The notes under the pieces are model-generated. The model worked only from the letters and a program-made list of their open reading frames with translations. It had not been told where the DNA came from and did no database searches. The translations under genes were made by a program, and so were the position numbers. 64,000 bases of DNA from G963674505 sp964575975 (GTDB lineage: Bacteria > Desulfobacterota > Desulfobacteria > Desulfobacterales > SKZT01): the NCBI GenBank assembly GCA_964575975.1, contig CAZNTU010000001.1, forward strand, positions 62,001 through 126,000, given 5' to 3'. Positions 46,195 to 55,025 of this stretch are shown here, in pieces (position 1 is the first letter of the stretch; each line of letters opens with the position of its first letter).

Positions 46195-47523
46195 ATGGCA
46201 ACCGTTCTCCCGTTCAAGGGAATTTTATACAACCCCGAAAAAATCGAGGATTTTTCGGACGTGATCGCTCCGCCCTACGACGTCATTTCGCCGAAGGAAC
46301 AGGAGCAATTCCATCGAAGGCATCCAAACAATGTCATACGGCTGATTCTCGGGAATATTTACGCAACCGACACGCCGGAAGACAACAGGTACACTCGGGC
46401 CGCCAACTATTTTAAACAATGGATGAACGATAAAATTCTGATGCGCGACGAAAAACCGGCTTTTTACCTGAACTCGGTCGCGTTTCCGATCGGGGGCAAG
46501 ACGGTCGTCCGGTATGGGCTTGTCGCTCTCGTGCGACTCGAGCCCTTCGAAAGAGGCATAGTCCTTCCCCATGAAAAGACGTTTTCCAAGGTCAAGTCCG
46601 AACGTCTTGAATTAAGGAAAGCCTGCCACGCCAATTTCAGCCCCGTTTTCTCGTTGTATTCGGACGAGGAGGGAATTCTCGATTCGCTCAAGGAAGCCGC
46701 GGTCTACAATCCACCGGACATGGCCATGACGGACAGCAACGGGTTCGAACAAAAATTGTGGCGAATCACCGACGAGGCTATGCACGACCGCATAGCCGGA
46801 GCCATGGCCGCCAAAACGATTTATATCGCGGACGGCCACCACCGATACGAAACAGCCCTGAACTACCGCGATTGGGTCGCCAAAAACACCGACGGCTTTG
46901 CCGAAAACCATCCCGCCAATTTCATCATGATGTACCTTAGCAGCATGGAGGATCCCGGCTTGGTCGTTTTGCCCGCCCATCGAATTTTAAGCCAAGTCGG
47001 GGACAGCGTGTTGGGTTCCTTCAACCGAAAGGCCGAAGAGTATTTCGACATGGAGACCTTCGATTTCGGTCCGTCAGATATGGACCGGGTGGCGGACCGG
47101 TTCGTATCCGCGCTTCGCTCCGACAATGCTCCCACTTCTATCGGGGTTTTCATAAAAAAACAAGACGGCTTCTATCTTTTGAAGCTGAAACCCGGAGTCA
47201 TGGAAAGGTTGTTCGCGGATGAAATCCCCGAATCGCTCAGGAACTTGGACGTGACTGTTTTAACGCGCCTGGTGTTCATGGAAATTCTGGAATTCGATCA
47301 GGAACGCCTAGACAACGAAAAGCTGATCGCCTATTCCAGCATTGCGAAAAACGCTATTCAAATCGTGAAGGAAGGCGACTACGACGTGGTTTTCATTCTC
47401 AACCCCACAAAAATAGAGCAAGTGCGACAGGTGGCCCAGGAAGGGCTTATCATGCCGAGAAAATCGACCTACTTTTTCCCCAAGGTGATATCGGGCCATG
47501 TACTTAACACTCTTTTGCCGTAG
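46195..47523 (+). CDS. DUF1015 family protein
   Basis: A 442-aa protein with the full DUF1015 pattern: PFKGILYNPEKIEDFSDVIAPPYDVISP at the start, a central GHHRYETAL-like IADGHHRYETALNY and a C-terminal MPRKSTYFFPKV. The family resembles SerK, which phosphorylates serine using ATP or ADP in some archaea; whether this protein is a kinase is not known. It appears complete. Confidence 0.92.
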   Translation: MATVLPFKGILYNPEKIEDFSDVIAPPYDVISPKEQEQFHRRHPNNVIRLILGNIYATDTPEDNRYTRAANYFKQWMNDKILMRDEKPAFYLNSVAFPIGGKTVVRYGLVALVRLEPFERGIVLPHEKTFSKVKSERLELRKACHANFSPVFSLYSDEEGILDSLKEAAVYNPPDMAMTDSNGFEQKLWRITDEAMHDRIAGAMAAKTIYIADGHHRYETALNYRDWVAKNTDGFAENHPANFIMMYLSSMEDPGLVVLPAHRILSQVGDSVLGSFNRKAEEYFDMETFDFGPSDMDRVADRFVSALRSDNAPTSIGVFIKKQDGFYLLKLKPGVMERLFADEIPESLRNLDVTVLTRLVFMEILEFDQERLDNEKLIAYSSIAKNAIQIVKEGDYDVVFILNPTKIEQVRQVAQEGLIMPRKSTYFFPKVISGHVLNTLLP

Positions 47524-47574
47524 ATCACGCGGGCCGGGTCGAAGAAAAATCTTGAAAATTCATTATCAATTTCA

Positions 47575-47603
47575 TTGACATTTTGTCGAGAATCGTTTAG
47601 AGA
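47575..47603 (+). promoter_or_regulatory. promoter for the tRNA-Ser genes
   Basis: A consensus TTGACA (47575-47580) 17 bases before TAGAGA (47598-47603), about 31 bases upstream of the first tRNA-Ser. Confidence 0.6.
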
Positions 47604-47633
47604 TTCCTACTTGTCCGCAGGGATGAGAGAGCC

Positions 47634-47726
47634 GGAGAGGTGGCCGAGTGGCTGAAGGCCCCGCTCTCGAAAAGCGGTATCCTGTCAAAAACGGGATCGT
47701 GGGTTCGAATCCCACCCTCTCCGCCA
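47634..47726 (+). tRNA. tRNA-Ser (CGA)
   Basis: A 93-base class II tRNA with encoded CCA. The acceptor stem GGAGAGG pairs with CCTCTCC, the anticodon loop CTCGAAA gives CGA, and a long variable arm follows (GGTATCCTGTCAAAAACGGG). Confidence 0.95.
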
Positions 47727-47874
47727 GCAGTTGCCCGCGAATTCGGCAGAACGGAAACGAAAGGCCGTTTACGGGGCGTGAAAACGAGAAAACCTGCGAC
47801 GGAGCGGAGGGAAACGGCCGCCCTCCCCGAAATTGGATTTTTCAAGCGGATCTTTAAAAAGCTGACCTTGATGC

Positions 47875-47968
47875 GGAGAGATGTCCGAGCTGGCTGAAGG
47901 AGCACGACTGGAAATCGTGTGTACTGCCAAAAGCGGTACCGAGGGTTCGAATCCCTCTCTCTCCGCCA
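47875..47968 (+). tRNA. tRNA-Ser (GGA)
   Basis: A 94-base class II tRNA with encoded CCA. The acceptor stem GGAGAGA pairs with TCTCTCC, the anticodon loop CTGGAAA gives GGA. It lies 148 bases behind the first tRNA-Ser, in front of dnaX. Confidence 0.95.
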
Positions 47969-48136
47969 TTTCTTTTGCGCGGCTGTTGAACAAATTTTTT
48001 CCCTGAAAAAAAATTGGAGCGATCGAAAAGGAGCCAAGGGCTCCGGGGGGATTTTTGTTCATTTTATCATTGCCGATTCGGGACGGGCGCCGTATTATCC
48101 CGGAAAAACTCAAGGGAAGAGCGATTTTTTTTAACG

Positions 48137-50107
48137 ATGGGATATCTGGTTCTAGCTCGAAAATACCGACCTCAAGTCTTCGAGGACGTGGTCAAGCAGG
48201 ATCATGTGACGAAGACAATTCAAAACGCCATTGCAGCGGACCGGGTGGCCCACGCGGTTTTGTTTTCCGGCCCCAGGGGAACCGGGAAGACCACTGTCGC
48301 CAGAATCCTCGCCAAAGCGATGAATTGCGAGAAAGGACCGACACCTGTCCCGTGCAACAATTGCAAGTCGTGCATCGAAATTACCGCCTCCGGCGCGGTG
48401 GATGTCTACGAAATCGACGGCGCGTCCAACAACGGCGTGGAGCAGGTGCGCGAACTTCGGGACAACATCAAGTACATGCCCGCCCACAGCAGATACAAGA
48501 TTTACATCATCGACGAAGTCCACATGCTGAGCACGGCGGCTTTCAACGCTCTTCTGAAAACGCTCGAGGAACCCCCTCCGCACGTGATGTTCGTTTTCGC
48601 CACTACCGAACCTCATAAAATACCGCTTACAATCCTCTCCAGATGCAGGAGGCACGATTTCAGGAGGATCGAAGTCGGCGCGATCGCCGACCATTTGGAA
48701 TCGCTCTGCCGCAAGGAGAACATCGACATCGACAGGGAGAGCCTGGAGCTTGTTTCCCGGGAAGCGGGCGGATGCATGAGAGACGCCCTCAGCCTGTTGG
48801 ACCAGGTGATGACCTGTTCCGGAGGCGGCCTGTCGAGGGAGCGGATCCTCGATATTTTAGGGGTCATCGACCGCAAGATGATCTTCGATATTTCCTCCGC
48901 CATTCTGGAGGGCGACGTCCCCATGATTTTGTCGGTTCTGGGCCAAATCTACGACCGAGGCCAGGACATGAAAAAGCTTTACGGGGACCTGCTGGAACAT
49001 TTCCGAAATCTTTTGGTGGTAAAACTTGGCGGCGACCTCGAAAAGCTCGTCGATGTCCCCGCCCACGAACTTCGCATGATGTCCGGCCAGGTGGCGAATC
49101 TCCCCTCTCCCCATATTTCGCAACTTCTGGATGTTCTTTTCAAGGAGGAGCCATCGGTCCGGTATTCGTCCCAACCGAAAATGGCTTTGGAAATCGCGTT
49201 CATAAGGATGTGTCAACTCAAGCCCGCTCTTTCCGTGGACGAGTTGATCGAAAAGCTCGGTCGGCTAAAGGAGGCGATCGACGCGGGCGCCGCCATAAAC
49301 GTGATTTCCGAGATCAGGACCGTCGCCTCGCCCGTCGCCGCCAAAGCGGCGCAACCGGAACATGTCCCCCGGACGGCGGTCGCTGGAACAGTCTCTTCCA
49401 AGCCAATTGCAGAGGAAGAGATTGTCGCCGTAGAAATCGGCGCGGAAAATTCCGTCGAGGAAGAAAATCTTGTCGAAGAGACTGTAGCGCAAGAGGTCGC
49501 CACGGGAATCGAAGCCGAGGAAGAAATCCGCTATTCGGAGCAAGCTCCCGGTCCCAGTCGGACGGTCTCCATGGCTATTGAAACAATTCCGCTCTCCGTT
49601 CCCGAAACCGGTGTTCGGGACGCCGAACATTCGTTTGCCGACGTCGCGCCATCCGAAGCGCAAAGCGCTCCCGCAACGAACAAGCGAACGAAATCTTCGA
49701 GGAAGGAGAAATTCGACTTCGACGATGTTCAAGACCCTGCTGCGCTCTGGAAAAAAATAGTCGGAAAAATATCGGAAAAGAACAAGCTTTTGGGGGCCAT
49801 GCTCGAAAAGGCCTCCTTGGTCGGCGCAACGAAAAACCGACTTGAGTTGGAGGCGCCGGACGACGGGTTCCAATTCAAGAAAATCGAAAAAAGCATCGAC
49901 AAGATCGGAAAGGCCTGCGCGGATTTGTTCGATGCACCCCCCGAGATCGTCGTCAAACCCAGCGAAAACAATCACGCCGATTATCGGTCCAAGTTCGACC
50001 GGGAAAACAAGTTGAAGCAGGAAGCATTGAATCATCCGCTGGTAGACGAGGCGATTAGAATTTTTAACGGGAAAGTACTCGAAGTTAAAATATCAAAGGA
50101 GGAATGA
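48137..50107 (+). CDS. dnaX: DNA polymerase III subunit gamma/tau
   Basis: A 656-aa clamp-loader ATPase. Domain I starts YLVLARKYRPQVFEDVV, with Walker A GPRGTGKTT and the zinc-binding Cys in CNNCKSC; the DEVHMLS motif follows, then SRCRRHDF. Domain III ends near 360; after it comes an acidic, low-complexity linker and a C-terminal region (about 515-656) of tau type. The ATG at 48137 is chosen because the fold begins there. No clear slippery site for a short gamma form was found near domain III. Confidence 0.96.
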   Translation: MGYLVLARKYRPQVFEDVVKQDHVTKTIQNAIAADRVAHAVLFSGPRGTGKTTVARILAKAMNCEKGPTPVPCNNCKSCIEITASGAVDVYEIDGASNNGVEQVRELRDNIKYMPAHSRYKIYIIDEVHMLSTAAFNALLKTLEEPPPHVMFVFATTEPHKIPLTILSRCRRHDFRRIEVGAIADHLESLCRKENIDIDRESLELVSREAGGCMRDALSLLDQVMTCSGGGLSRERILDILGVIDRKMIFDISSAILEGDVPMILSVLGQIYDRGQDMKKLYGDLLEHFRNLLVVKLGGDLEKLVDVPAHELRMMSGQVANLPSPHISQLLDVLFKEEPSVRYSSQPKMALEIAFIRMCQLKPALSVDELIEKLGRLKEAIDAGAAINVISEIRTVASPVAAKAAQPEHVPRTAVAGTVSSKPIAEEEIVAVEIGAENSVEEENLVEETVAQEVATGIEAEEEIRYSEQAPGPSRTVSMAIETIPLSVPETGVRDAEHSFADVAPSEAQSAPATNKRTKSSRKEKFDFDDVQDPAALWKKIVGKISEKNKLLGAMLEKASLVGATKNRLELEAPDDGFQFKKIEKSIDKIGKACADLFDAPPEIVVKPSENNHADYRSKFDRENKLKQEALNHPLVDEAIRIFNGKVLEVKISKEE

Positions 50108-50110
50108 GAA

Positions 50111-50422
50111 ATGAAAGGCATGGGAAACATGATGAAGCAGGCCCAGAAACTCCAGGCGCAAATGATCAAGCTTCAGGAGGAACTGGGTCAGAAAACCGTC
50201 GAAACCAGCTCCGGAGGGGGCATGGTAAAGGTGGTCGCCAACGGGAAGCAACAGATTGTTTCCATAGAGATAGAAAAGGAAGTCGTCGATCCCGAGGATG
50301 TGGAAATGCTTCAGGATTTGATACTGGCAGCCGTAAACGACGCCTTGACGAAATCCCAGGAAATGGTTTCCGGCGAAATGGGCAAGCTGACGGGCGGCAT
50401 GAAAATTCCCGGATTGATGTGA
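50111..50422 (+). CDS. YbaB/EbfC nucleoid-associated protein
   Basis: A 103-aa DNA-binding protein: MGNMMKQAQKLQAQMIKLQEEL followed by SSGGGMVKVVANGKQQIVSIEI. The family forms tweezer-shaped dimers. AAGGAGG precedes the ATG, and the gene sits between dnaX and recR, the classical order. Confidence 0.96.
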   Translation: MKGMGNMMKQAQKLQAQMIKLQEELGQKTVETSSGGGMVKVVANGKQQIVSIEIEKEVVDPEDVEMLQDLILAAVNDALTKSQEMVSGEMGKLTGGMKIPGLM

Positions 50423-50487
50423 AGCCGGGCGTACATACTGTTTCGGGTTCCTTTCGATCGGCGCCCGAAGGCTATTAAGGATACGAA

Positions 50488-51090
50488 ATGGCAACCCATT
50501 ATCCAGCGTCGATCGTCGGGTTGATCAAAAACTTTTCCAAGTTGCCCGGCATCGGGGAAAAATCCGCCGAACGACTGGTCATGCATCTGCTTAAGGCGCC
50601 TCCGAAGGAAGCGCAAGACTTGGCCCGCAGCATAACGGACTTGAAGGAGAAGGTCAGGTTATGCTCGCAATGCTACGGATTGAGCGACTCCGAGTTGTGC
50701 AACATTTGCATGGACCCGGCCAGACTCCGGGGGCTGTTGTGCGTGGTCGAGCAACCCGCCGACATGGTGGCGATCGAGAAATCCGGCGCGTTCAACGGAT
50801 TGTACCACGTCCTGCAGGGCGTGCTTTCGCCGCTGGAGGGCGTCGGCCCGGAGGACATCCGGCTAAAGGAGTTGATCGAGAGAATACCCGAGGAACAAAT
50901 CAAAGAGGTCGTGGTGGCCACGGGCACGAACGTCGAAGGAGAGGCCACGGCCTCCTACATTGCCGAATTGTTGGCGAAATACCCTGTGAACGTTACAAGG
51001 ATCGCCTCGGGGGTCCCCATAGGCGGAGACCTGAAATACGTGGATCAGGTCACTTTGAAACGGGCTATGGAGACCAGACATGCGTTCTGA
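50488..51090 (+). CDS. recR: recombination mediator RecR
   Basis: A 200-aa protein that works with RecF/RecO in gap repair. It starts with the helix-hairpin-helix (KNFSKLPGIGEKSAERLVMHLL), has the four-Cys zinc finger (CSQCYGLSDSELCNIC) and a Toprim domain (LCVVEQPADMVAIEKSG). It overlaps the following gene by 11 bases. Confidence 0.97.
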   Translation: MATHYPASIVGLIKNFSKLPGIGEKSAERLVMHLLKAPPKEAQDLARSITDLKEKVRLCSQCYGLSDSELCNICMDPARLRGLLCVVEQPADMVAIEKSGAFNGLYHVLQGVLSPLEGVGPEDIRLKELIERIPEEQIKEVVVATGTNVEGEATASYIAELLAKYPVNVTRIASGVPIGGDLKYVDQVTLKRAMETRHAF

Positions 51091-51499
51091 AAAAAATTGC
51101 GAAGTCATGCCCGACGATATTTTCCACTGCGACATGTGCGGAAAATGCTGCCGAGGCTTCGGCGGCACGTACGTTACAGAACAGGAAATCGAGGAGATTT
51201 CCGAATATTTGAAAATCTCCCCCGAGCGCTTCGTCGAAAAATATTGCCAGATGTCCTGCTCGCAGCCGGTATTGGCCCAGAAGCAAGATGGGTATTGCGT
51301 GTTCTACGACAAAAAATGCACCATACACCCGGTCAAGCCGCACATGTGCAGGGCATGGCCGTTTATCGAAGCCGTGGTAAAAGACGTTTCCAACTGGAAG
51401 ACGATGGCTGGATCGTGCCGCGGAATTCGCACGGACTTTCCCGATTACGTGATCGTTCGATGCGTTCAGAAGGTCATCGACGACAGAGGCGGAAAATAA
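51080..51499 (+). CDS. YkgJ-family Cys-cluster protein
   Basis: A 139-aa protein with the YkgJ arrangement of cysteines: FHCDMCGKCCRGFGG, then GYCVFYDKKCTIHPVKPHMCRAWPF. These residues probably bind zinc or an Fe-S cluster. Function is unknown. It overlaps recR by 11 bases, so it is co-translated. Confidence 0.9.
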   Translation: MRSEKNCEVMPDDIFHCDMCGKCCRGFGGTYVTEQEIEEISEYLKISPERFVEKYCQMSCSQPVLAQKQDGYCVFYDKKCTIHPVKPHMCRAWPFIEAVVKDVSNWKTMAGSCRGIRTDFPDYVIVRCVQKVIDDRGGK

Positions 51500-51503
51500 G
51501 GAT

Positions 51504-51779
51504 TCAACGCCAGCCATGAACGTCTTTTAAACGGAAAACCTCGTTGCCGTCGCCGTCGGAAAGCAATCGTTCGACGATGTTTCTGTTTTCGAGTTCGCGG
51601 GCGCAATTTGAAAATTCCTGCTTTGAACCGTTCCATCGCTCCAGAATGTTTTTCGTGGAAAGCGTCAAGCCGGCGTCCTTGATCCCGCAACACAAGAGAT
51701 ATAAGGAAATGGTTTCCGTCGGAAGTCCGAGTTGGAATATTCTCTGGTTCATCGACGGTCTCTGCTCGTTGGTTTCCAT
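51504..51779 (-). CDS. small conserved-looking protein with winged-helix character
   Basis: A 91-aa protein: MNQRIFQLGLPTETISLYLLCCGI near the start and a later LERWNGSKQEFSNCARELENRNIVERLL. The Leu-rich helices and the turn before VFRLKDV suggest a small winged-helix-like protein, but I do not recognise the family. ATG 51779 has AAAGGAGG upstream. It diverges from the murI-like gene. Confidence 0.7.
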   Translation of the reverse strand: METNEQRPSMNQRIFQLGLPTETISLYLLCCGIKDAGLTLSTKNILERWNGSKQEFSNCARELENRNIVERLLSDGDGNEVFRLKDVHGWR

Positions 51780-51929
51780 TGATTCCTCCTTTGCCGGCAA
51801 AATGTTTGCAAACCGACTGAAAATTGTATATCCATTCGATATTCAAGCATCCGTTTTCGATCAAGGCGTACACTAAAACATGATAAACCCTTGTGCAACC
51901 GTGCCGTCGGACAAGCGAACGGAGGAAAC

Positions 51930-52718
51930 ATGATCGGCATATTGGATTCCGGCATCGGAGGACTCGCCTTTGCGAAGGCCTTCGCCGATGCGTTCCCGTC
52001 ACGTGACATCGTTTATTTCGGCGATACCGCAAGATGGCCCTATGGAGGCAAGAGCCCCGAAACGATAAGTTCCTTCGCATTGGAGGGCGCCGAATTCCTG
52101 GTCGAAATAGGAGTCCGGCTTCTTGTGGTCTCGTGCCACGACATTTCGGCGGTGGCTTTGGAGCCGATAAAGGAAAGGTTTCCAGTCGAGACGATCGGCG
52201 CGATCGCGCCTTCGGCGGCCAAAGCACTGGAAATTTCGAGTTTTTCCCGAATAGGCGTGATCGCCTCCCGTGCGGTCGTCGATAGCGGGTCCTACGAACG
52301 GACAATAAAGTCCATAGCCCCCGAAGCAAGCGTCCATTGCGTCGTATGCCCGCTTCTATCCGTTCTTGCGATGGAAGGCTGGCTGAAAAAGCCGGAAACC
52401 AACATGATTTTCAAAAAGTGCATTCACCCCCTGAAAGTTCGTCAAATCGACACGCTCGTAGCCGGAGCCGCCGAATTTTCGCTTTTGCGGAACGTTTTTG
52501 TCCGCAAGGCGGGAAAACGCATCAAGGTCGTGGACCCGGTCCCGACCCTCGCGGAATGTTTGGCGGACCGCTCGGATCTTAAGGTGGAACCCGAAAAGAA
52601 AGGGCGAACGCGATTTTTCGTATCCGACCTGACACCATGCGTGGAAATCGGCGCGAAAAGATTTTATGGAAAAAATCTCGTCCTGGAGAAAGTCACCGTT
52701 TGGAAACAGGGAAAATGA
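51930..52718 (+). CDS. divergent glutamate racemase-like protein
   Basis: A 262-aa Asp/Glu racemase-fold protein. The N-terminus IGILDSGIGGLAFAKAF and FGDTARWPYGGKS match MurI. The first catalytic Cys is kept (C69 in SCHDIS, where MurI has ACNTA), but the second Cys motif GCTHYP is replaced by GAAEFS (179-184). True MurI needs both Cys for its two-base mechanism. So it may not racemise glutamate; it could be a hydrolase or another racemase-fold enzyme. The ATG at 51930 has GGAGG upstream. The 3' end overlaps the U32 peptidase gene by 26 bases. Confidence 0.8.
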   Translation: MIGILDSGIGGLAFAKAFADAFPSRDIVYFGDTARWPYGGKSPETISSFALEGAEFLVEIGVRLLVVSCHDISAVALEPIKERFPVETIGAIAPSAAKALEISSFSRIGVIASRAVVDSGSYERTIKSIAPEASVHCVVCPLLSVLAMEGWLKKPETNMIFKKCIHPLKVRQIDTLVAGAAEFSLLRNVFVRKAGKRIKVVDPVPTLAECLADRSDLKVEPEKKGRTRFFVSDLTPCVEIGAKRFYGKNLVLEKVTVWKQGK

Positions 52719-54561
52719 AGCATGAAACAACATGCATTCTGCAGGTTTCGCAATCGAAATCAAGCCGGTAGACCCGGGTCCCGTCCGTCAGGGTCAATGG
52801 TTCCGCAAGTTTACGGGAGCGCTTGGAAGACTTGAGACACGCCCCGATTTCCCGGCGGAGGCAATACCGCGAAGTCATGAGGATTTTGCCGGGCGAATTC
52901 GTCCGGGTTTCAAACGCGTCTTCCACGACCCGTGCGCCGTGTCGCTCGTAAAAATTCCTTGCGAAACGGTTATACACATTGGCGCGGCAATCGAGGATTT
53001 TTTCCGGATATACCGCCTCCGCGTTTTTTCGCGAGGCGTTGTTTTCCACCGAGCGACTTCGTTCCCGGACAAGATAAAGCCTGTCCAGAGCCTCTCGTCT
53101 CAGTCTATTCAAAAGGCTCAACGGCAAAAAACCAAGCGAATCGCCGTCTATCGTCAGATCCGTAACCGAAAAGATGGTGTTCCCCGTGCTCGTCAGCTGG
53201 GAGCGGATTTGTTCGCGCGTTTTCTCCGGATGTTTCGCCGGTTCATAGGTTGCGGGCAAGCGCAAGGCGGCCGAACAGCCGTCTTCGTCCGTTACATTCA
53301 GAACGATCTCCGTTTTGGTCTGACGAAAGGTCATGGCCACTCCGATTCGCCGGTCGGCGGTTTTCCTGTCGAGCAATTTGGCGAATTGGTGGTCCAGATT
53401 GCGAAAAAGCCGAACGCCGACCTCCAGGCCGTCGATATTGTTCGGGAAAATACGTCCGTTTTCCACGCGCTCCACCCGAAATCCCTTGAACACGCCTGCG
53501 CAAGTCAAAAAGCACATGCCGTCCCCGTTACGGACCGCAGGACCGCCGGACAATCGAAACCATTTTTTTTCTACCCGGGAGACGGTTCCCATCGCTTCTC
53601 CGATCGACTTGGGAGTATCCATGGCCGCCTGGGTATCCACATGCTTCGGCGCATGGAGAAAATAACGGGTGTACCCCCGGTTGAAGGTCTTGTTCAGATC
53701 CGGATCGAAGCGGAATTCGATGCTGCCCGAGCTTTGTTTCCGGAATTCCGGCCGGGTCTCCAGAATCCGGTCGATGGCTTTCCGATAGGCGGCGGTGACA
53801 TTCTTTACATAGGCCGCGTCCTTGTAACGCCCTTCGATTTTAAAAGAGGTGACGCCGACGTCGATCAGGTCTTCCAGGCAGTCTATCAAGTTGAGGTCCT
53901 TCAGGGACAGAAGATGCTTGTCGTAAACAACTTCTTTTCCCCTCCCGTCCCTCAAGGTGTATTTCAGCCGGCAAGGCTGTGCGCAAACGCCCCGGTTTCC
54001 GCTTCTTCCGAACGCCGCCTGACTGAGATAGCATTGCCCGCTGTACGACACGCACAAAGCGCCATGAACAAAGCATTCTAGTTCGACTTTGGTTTGCGAG
54101 CGGATTTCCCGAATTTGATCAAGACTCAACTCGCGAGCCAGAATTACACGACTGAATCCGACTTCCTCGAGAAATTTGACTTTTTCGGGGGTGGCGTTAT
54201 GCATCTGCGTGCTGGCAATAAGGGGAATCGGCGGAAGATCCAACTCCAGAAGCCCCGGGTCCTGAATAACCAGGCCGTCGCAACCGGCCTCGTAAGCTGC
54301 AACGACAATCTCCCTGGCCTCCTCGATTTCGGAATCGTCCAGAATAGTATTCAGCGCCATATAGACTCTCGCCCGGAACACATGGGCATGGTGAATCAGG
54401 CGGGAGATGTCTTCGAGGCTGTTTCCCGCGTTGGCCCTGGCGCTGAACCGGGGCGCGCCGATATAGACGGCGTCCGCGCCGTGATCGATGGCAGCCGTTC
54501 CGATCTCCAAATTCCCGGCGGGCGACAGCAGTTCAAGGGCGGTACGTCTTTCTTCAGTCAT
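52693..54561 (-). CDS. U32-family peptidase (with DUF3656-type extension)
   Basis: A 622-aa protein with the U32 core: LELLSPAGNLEIGTAAIDHGADAVYIG, CFVHGALCVSYSGQCYLSQAAFGRSGNRGVCAQPCRLKY with the Cys cluster that binds Fe-S in related RlhA/TrhP, and FKIEGRYKDAAYV. A DUF3656-like region follows. Relatives modify rRNA or tRNA by C5-hydroxylation of pyrimidines; the peptidase label is historical. ATG 54561 overlaps the preceding stop in an ATGA arrangement. Confidence 0.88.
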   Translation of the reverse strand: MTEERRTALELLSPAGNLEIGTAAIDHGADAVYIGAPRFSARANAGNSLEDISRLIHHAHVFRARVYMALNTILDDSEIEEAREIVVAAYEAGCDGLVIQDPGLLELDLPPIPLIASTQMHNATPEKVKFLEEVGFSRVILARELSLDQIREIRSQTKVELECFVHGALCVSYSGQCYLSQAAFGRSGNRGVCAQPCRLKYTLRDGRGKEVVYDKHLLSLKDLNLIDCLEDLIDVGVTSFKIEGRYKDAAYVKNVTAAYRKAIDRILETRPEFRKQSSGSIEFRFDPDLNKTFNRGYTRYFLHAPKHVDTQAAMDTPKSIGEAMGTVSRVEKKWFRLSGGPAVRNGDGMCFLTCAGVFKGFRVERVENGRIFPNNIDGLEVGVRLFRNLDHQFAKLLDRKTADRRIGVAMTFRQTKTEIVLNVTDEDGCSAALRLPATYEPAKHPEKTREQIRSQLTSTGNTIFSVTDLTIDGDSLGFLPLSLLNRLRREALDRLYLVRERSRSVENNASRKNAEAVYPEKILDCRANVYNRFARNFYERHGARVVEDAFETRTNSPGKILMTSRYCLRREIGACLKSSKRSRKLAEPLTLTDGTRVYRLDFDCETCRMHVVSCFIFPVSKR

Positions 54562-55025
54562 GGGACAGCATCTTTCCACAGAGGACGGGGTTTTCCTTGC
54601 GAAGCTTTCTTTTCCAGAAACGCATCGATGGCCCGGGTCGCTTCGAAAAGGGTCCGGTAGTTATGAACTTCGATGGTCGGACAACCGGCGACCATGGCCG
54701 AAAGAAAACGTCCCGGCTCAGGCCGGTAGAGGGCGAGAACAGGTTTGTTGAGAACGCTTGCGACGCCCAATTCGTATCCCACGCCGATCGAAGGTTGGGT
54801 CACTTCCGCGATTACCGCTTCGCTTGCACGCAACCAGTCCATGTCGCGCTCGAATATAAAGGAGTCGTTCGGTCCGTCGTCCCCCATTTCCGTCAGTCCT
54901 GCATCCCCGACATGCTCGGTCAACACATCCCCCCAAACGCGCAAATGCGACACGATATCCCGATAAAGCACCGCGTCGGCCCGCCCGCCCCGGATCGATC
55001 CGGCGAAATAAATCTTCAAGCTCAC
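54558..55025 (-). CDS. DNPH1/Rcl-like 2'-deoxynucleoside 5'-phosphate N-hydrolase
   Basis: A 155-aa protein starting KIYFAGSIRGGR, the Rcl/DNPH1 signature, followed by VLTEHVGDA and EVTQPSIGVGYELG with the catalytic Glu. DNPH1 cleaves the N-glycosidic bond of deoxynucleoside monophosphates, so a role in dNMP sanitation is likely; nucleoside deoxyribosyltransferases are the next relatives. It overlaps both neighbours in ATGA fashion. Confidence 0.88.
   Translation of the reverse strand: MSLKIYFAGSIRGGRADAVLYRDIVSHLRVWGDVLTEHVGDAGLTEMGDDGPNDSFIFERDMDWLRASEAVIAEVTQPSIGVGYELGVASVLNKPVLALYRPEPGRFLSAMVAGCPTIEVHNYRTLFEATRAIDAFLEKKASQGKPRPLWKDAVP

Noticed and set aside
47727..48136. SRP RNA (ffs) near dnaX
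   Set aside because: The conserved GGTCAGGTCCGGAAGGAAGCAGCC core is absent; only the two tRNA-Ser genes are present.
49750..49756. Run of seven A residues in dnaX as a frameshift site for a gamma form
   Set aside because: It lies near codon 540, well past domain III, and a -1 shift would only remove part of the tau region; no stem-loop or upstream ribosome-like site was seen.
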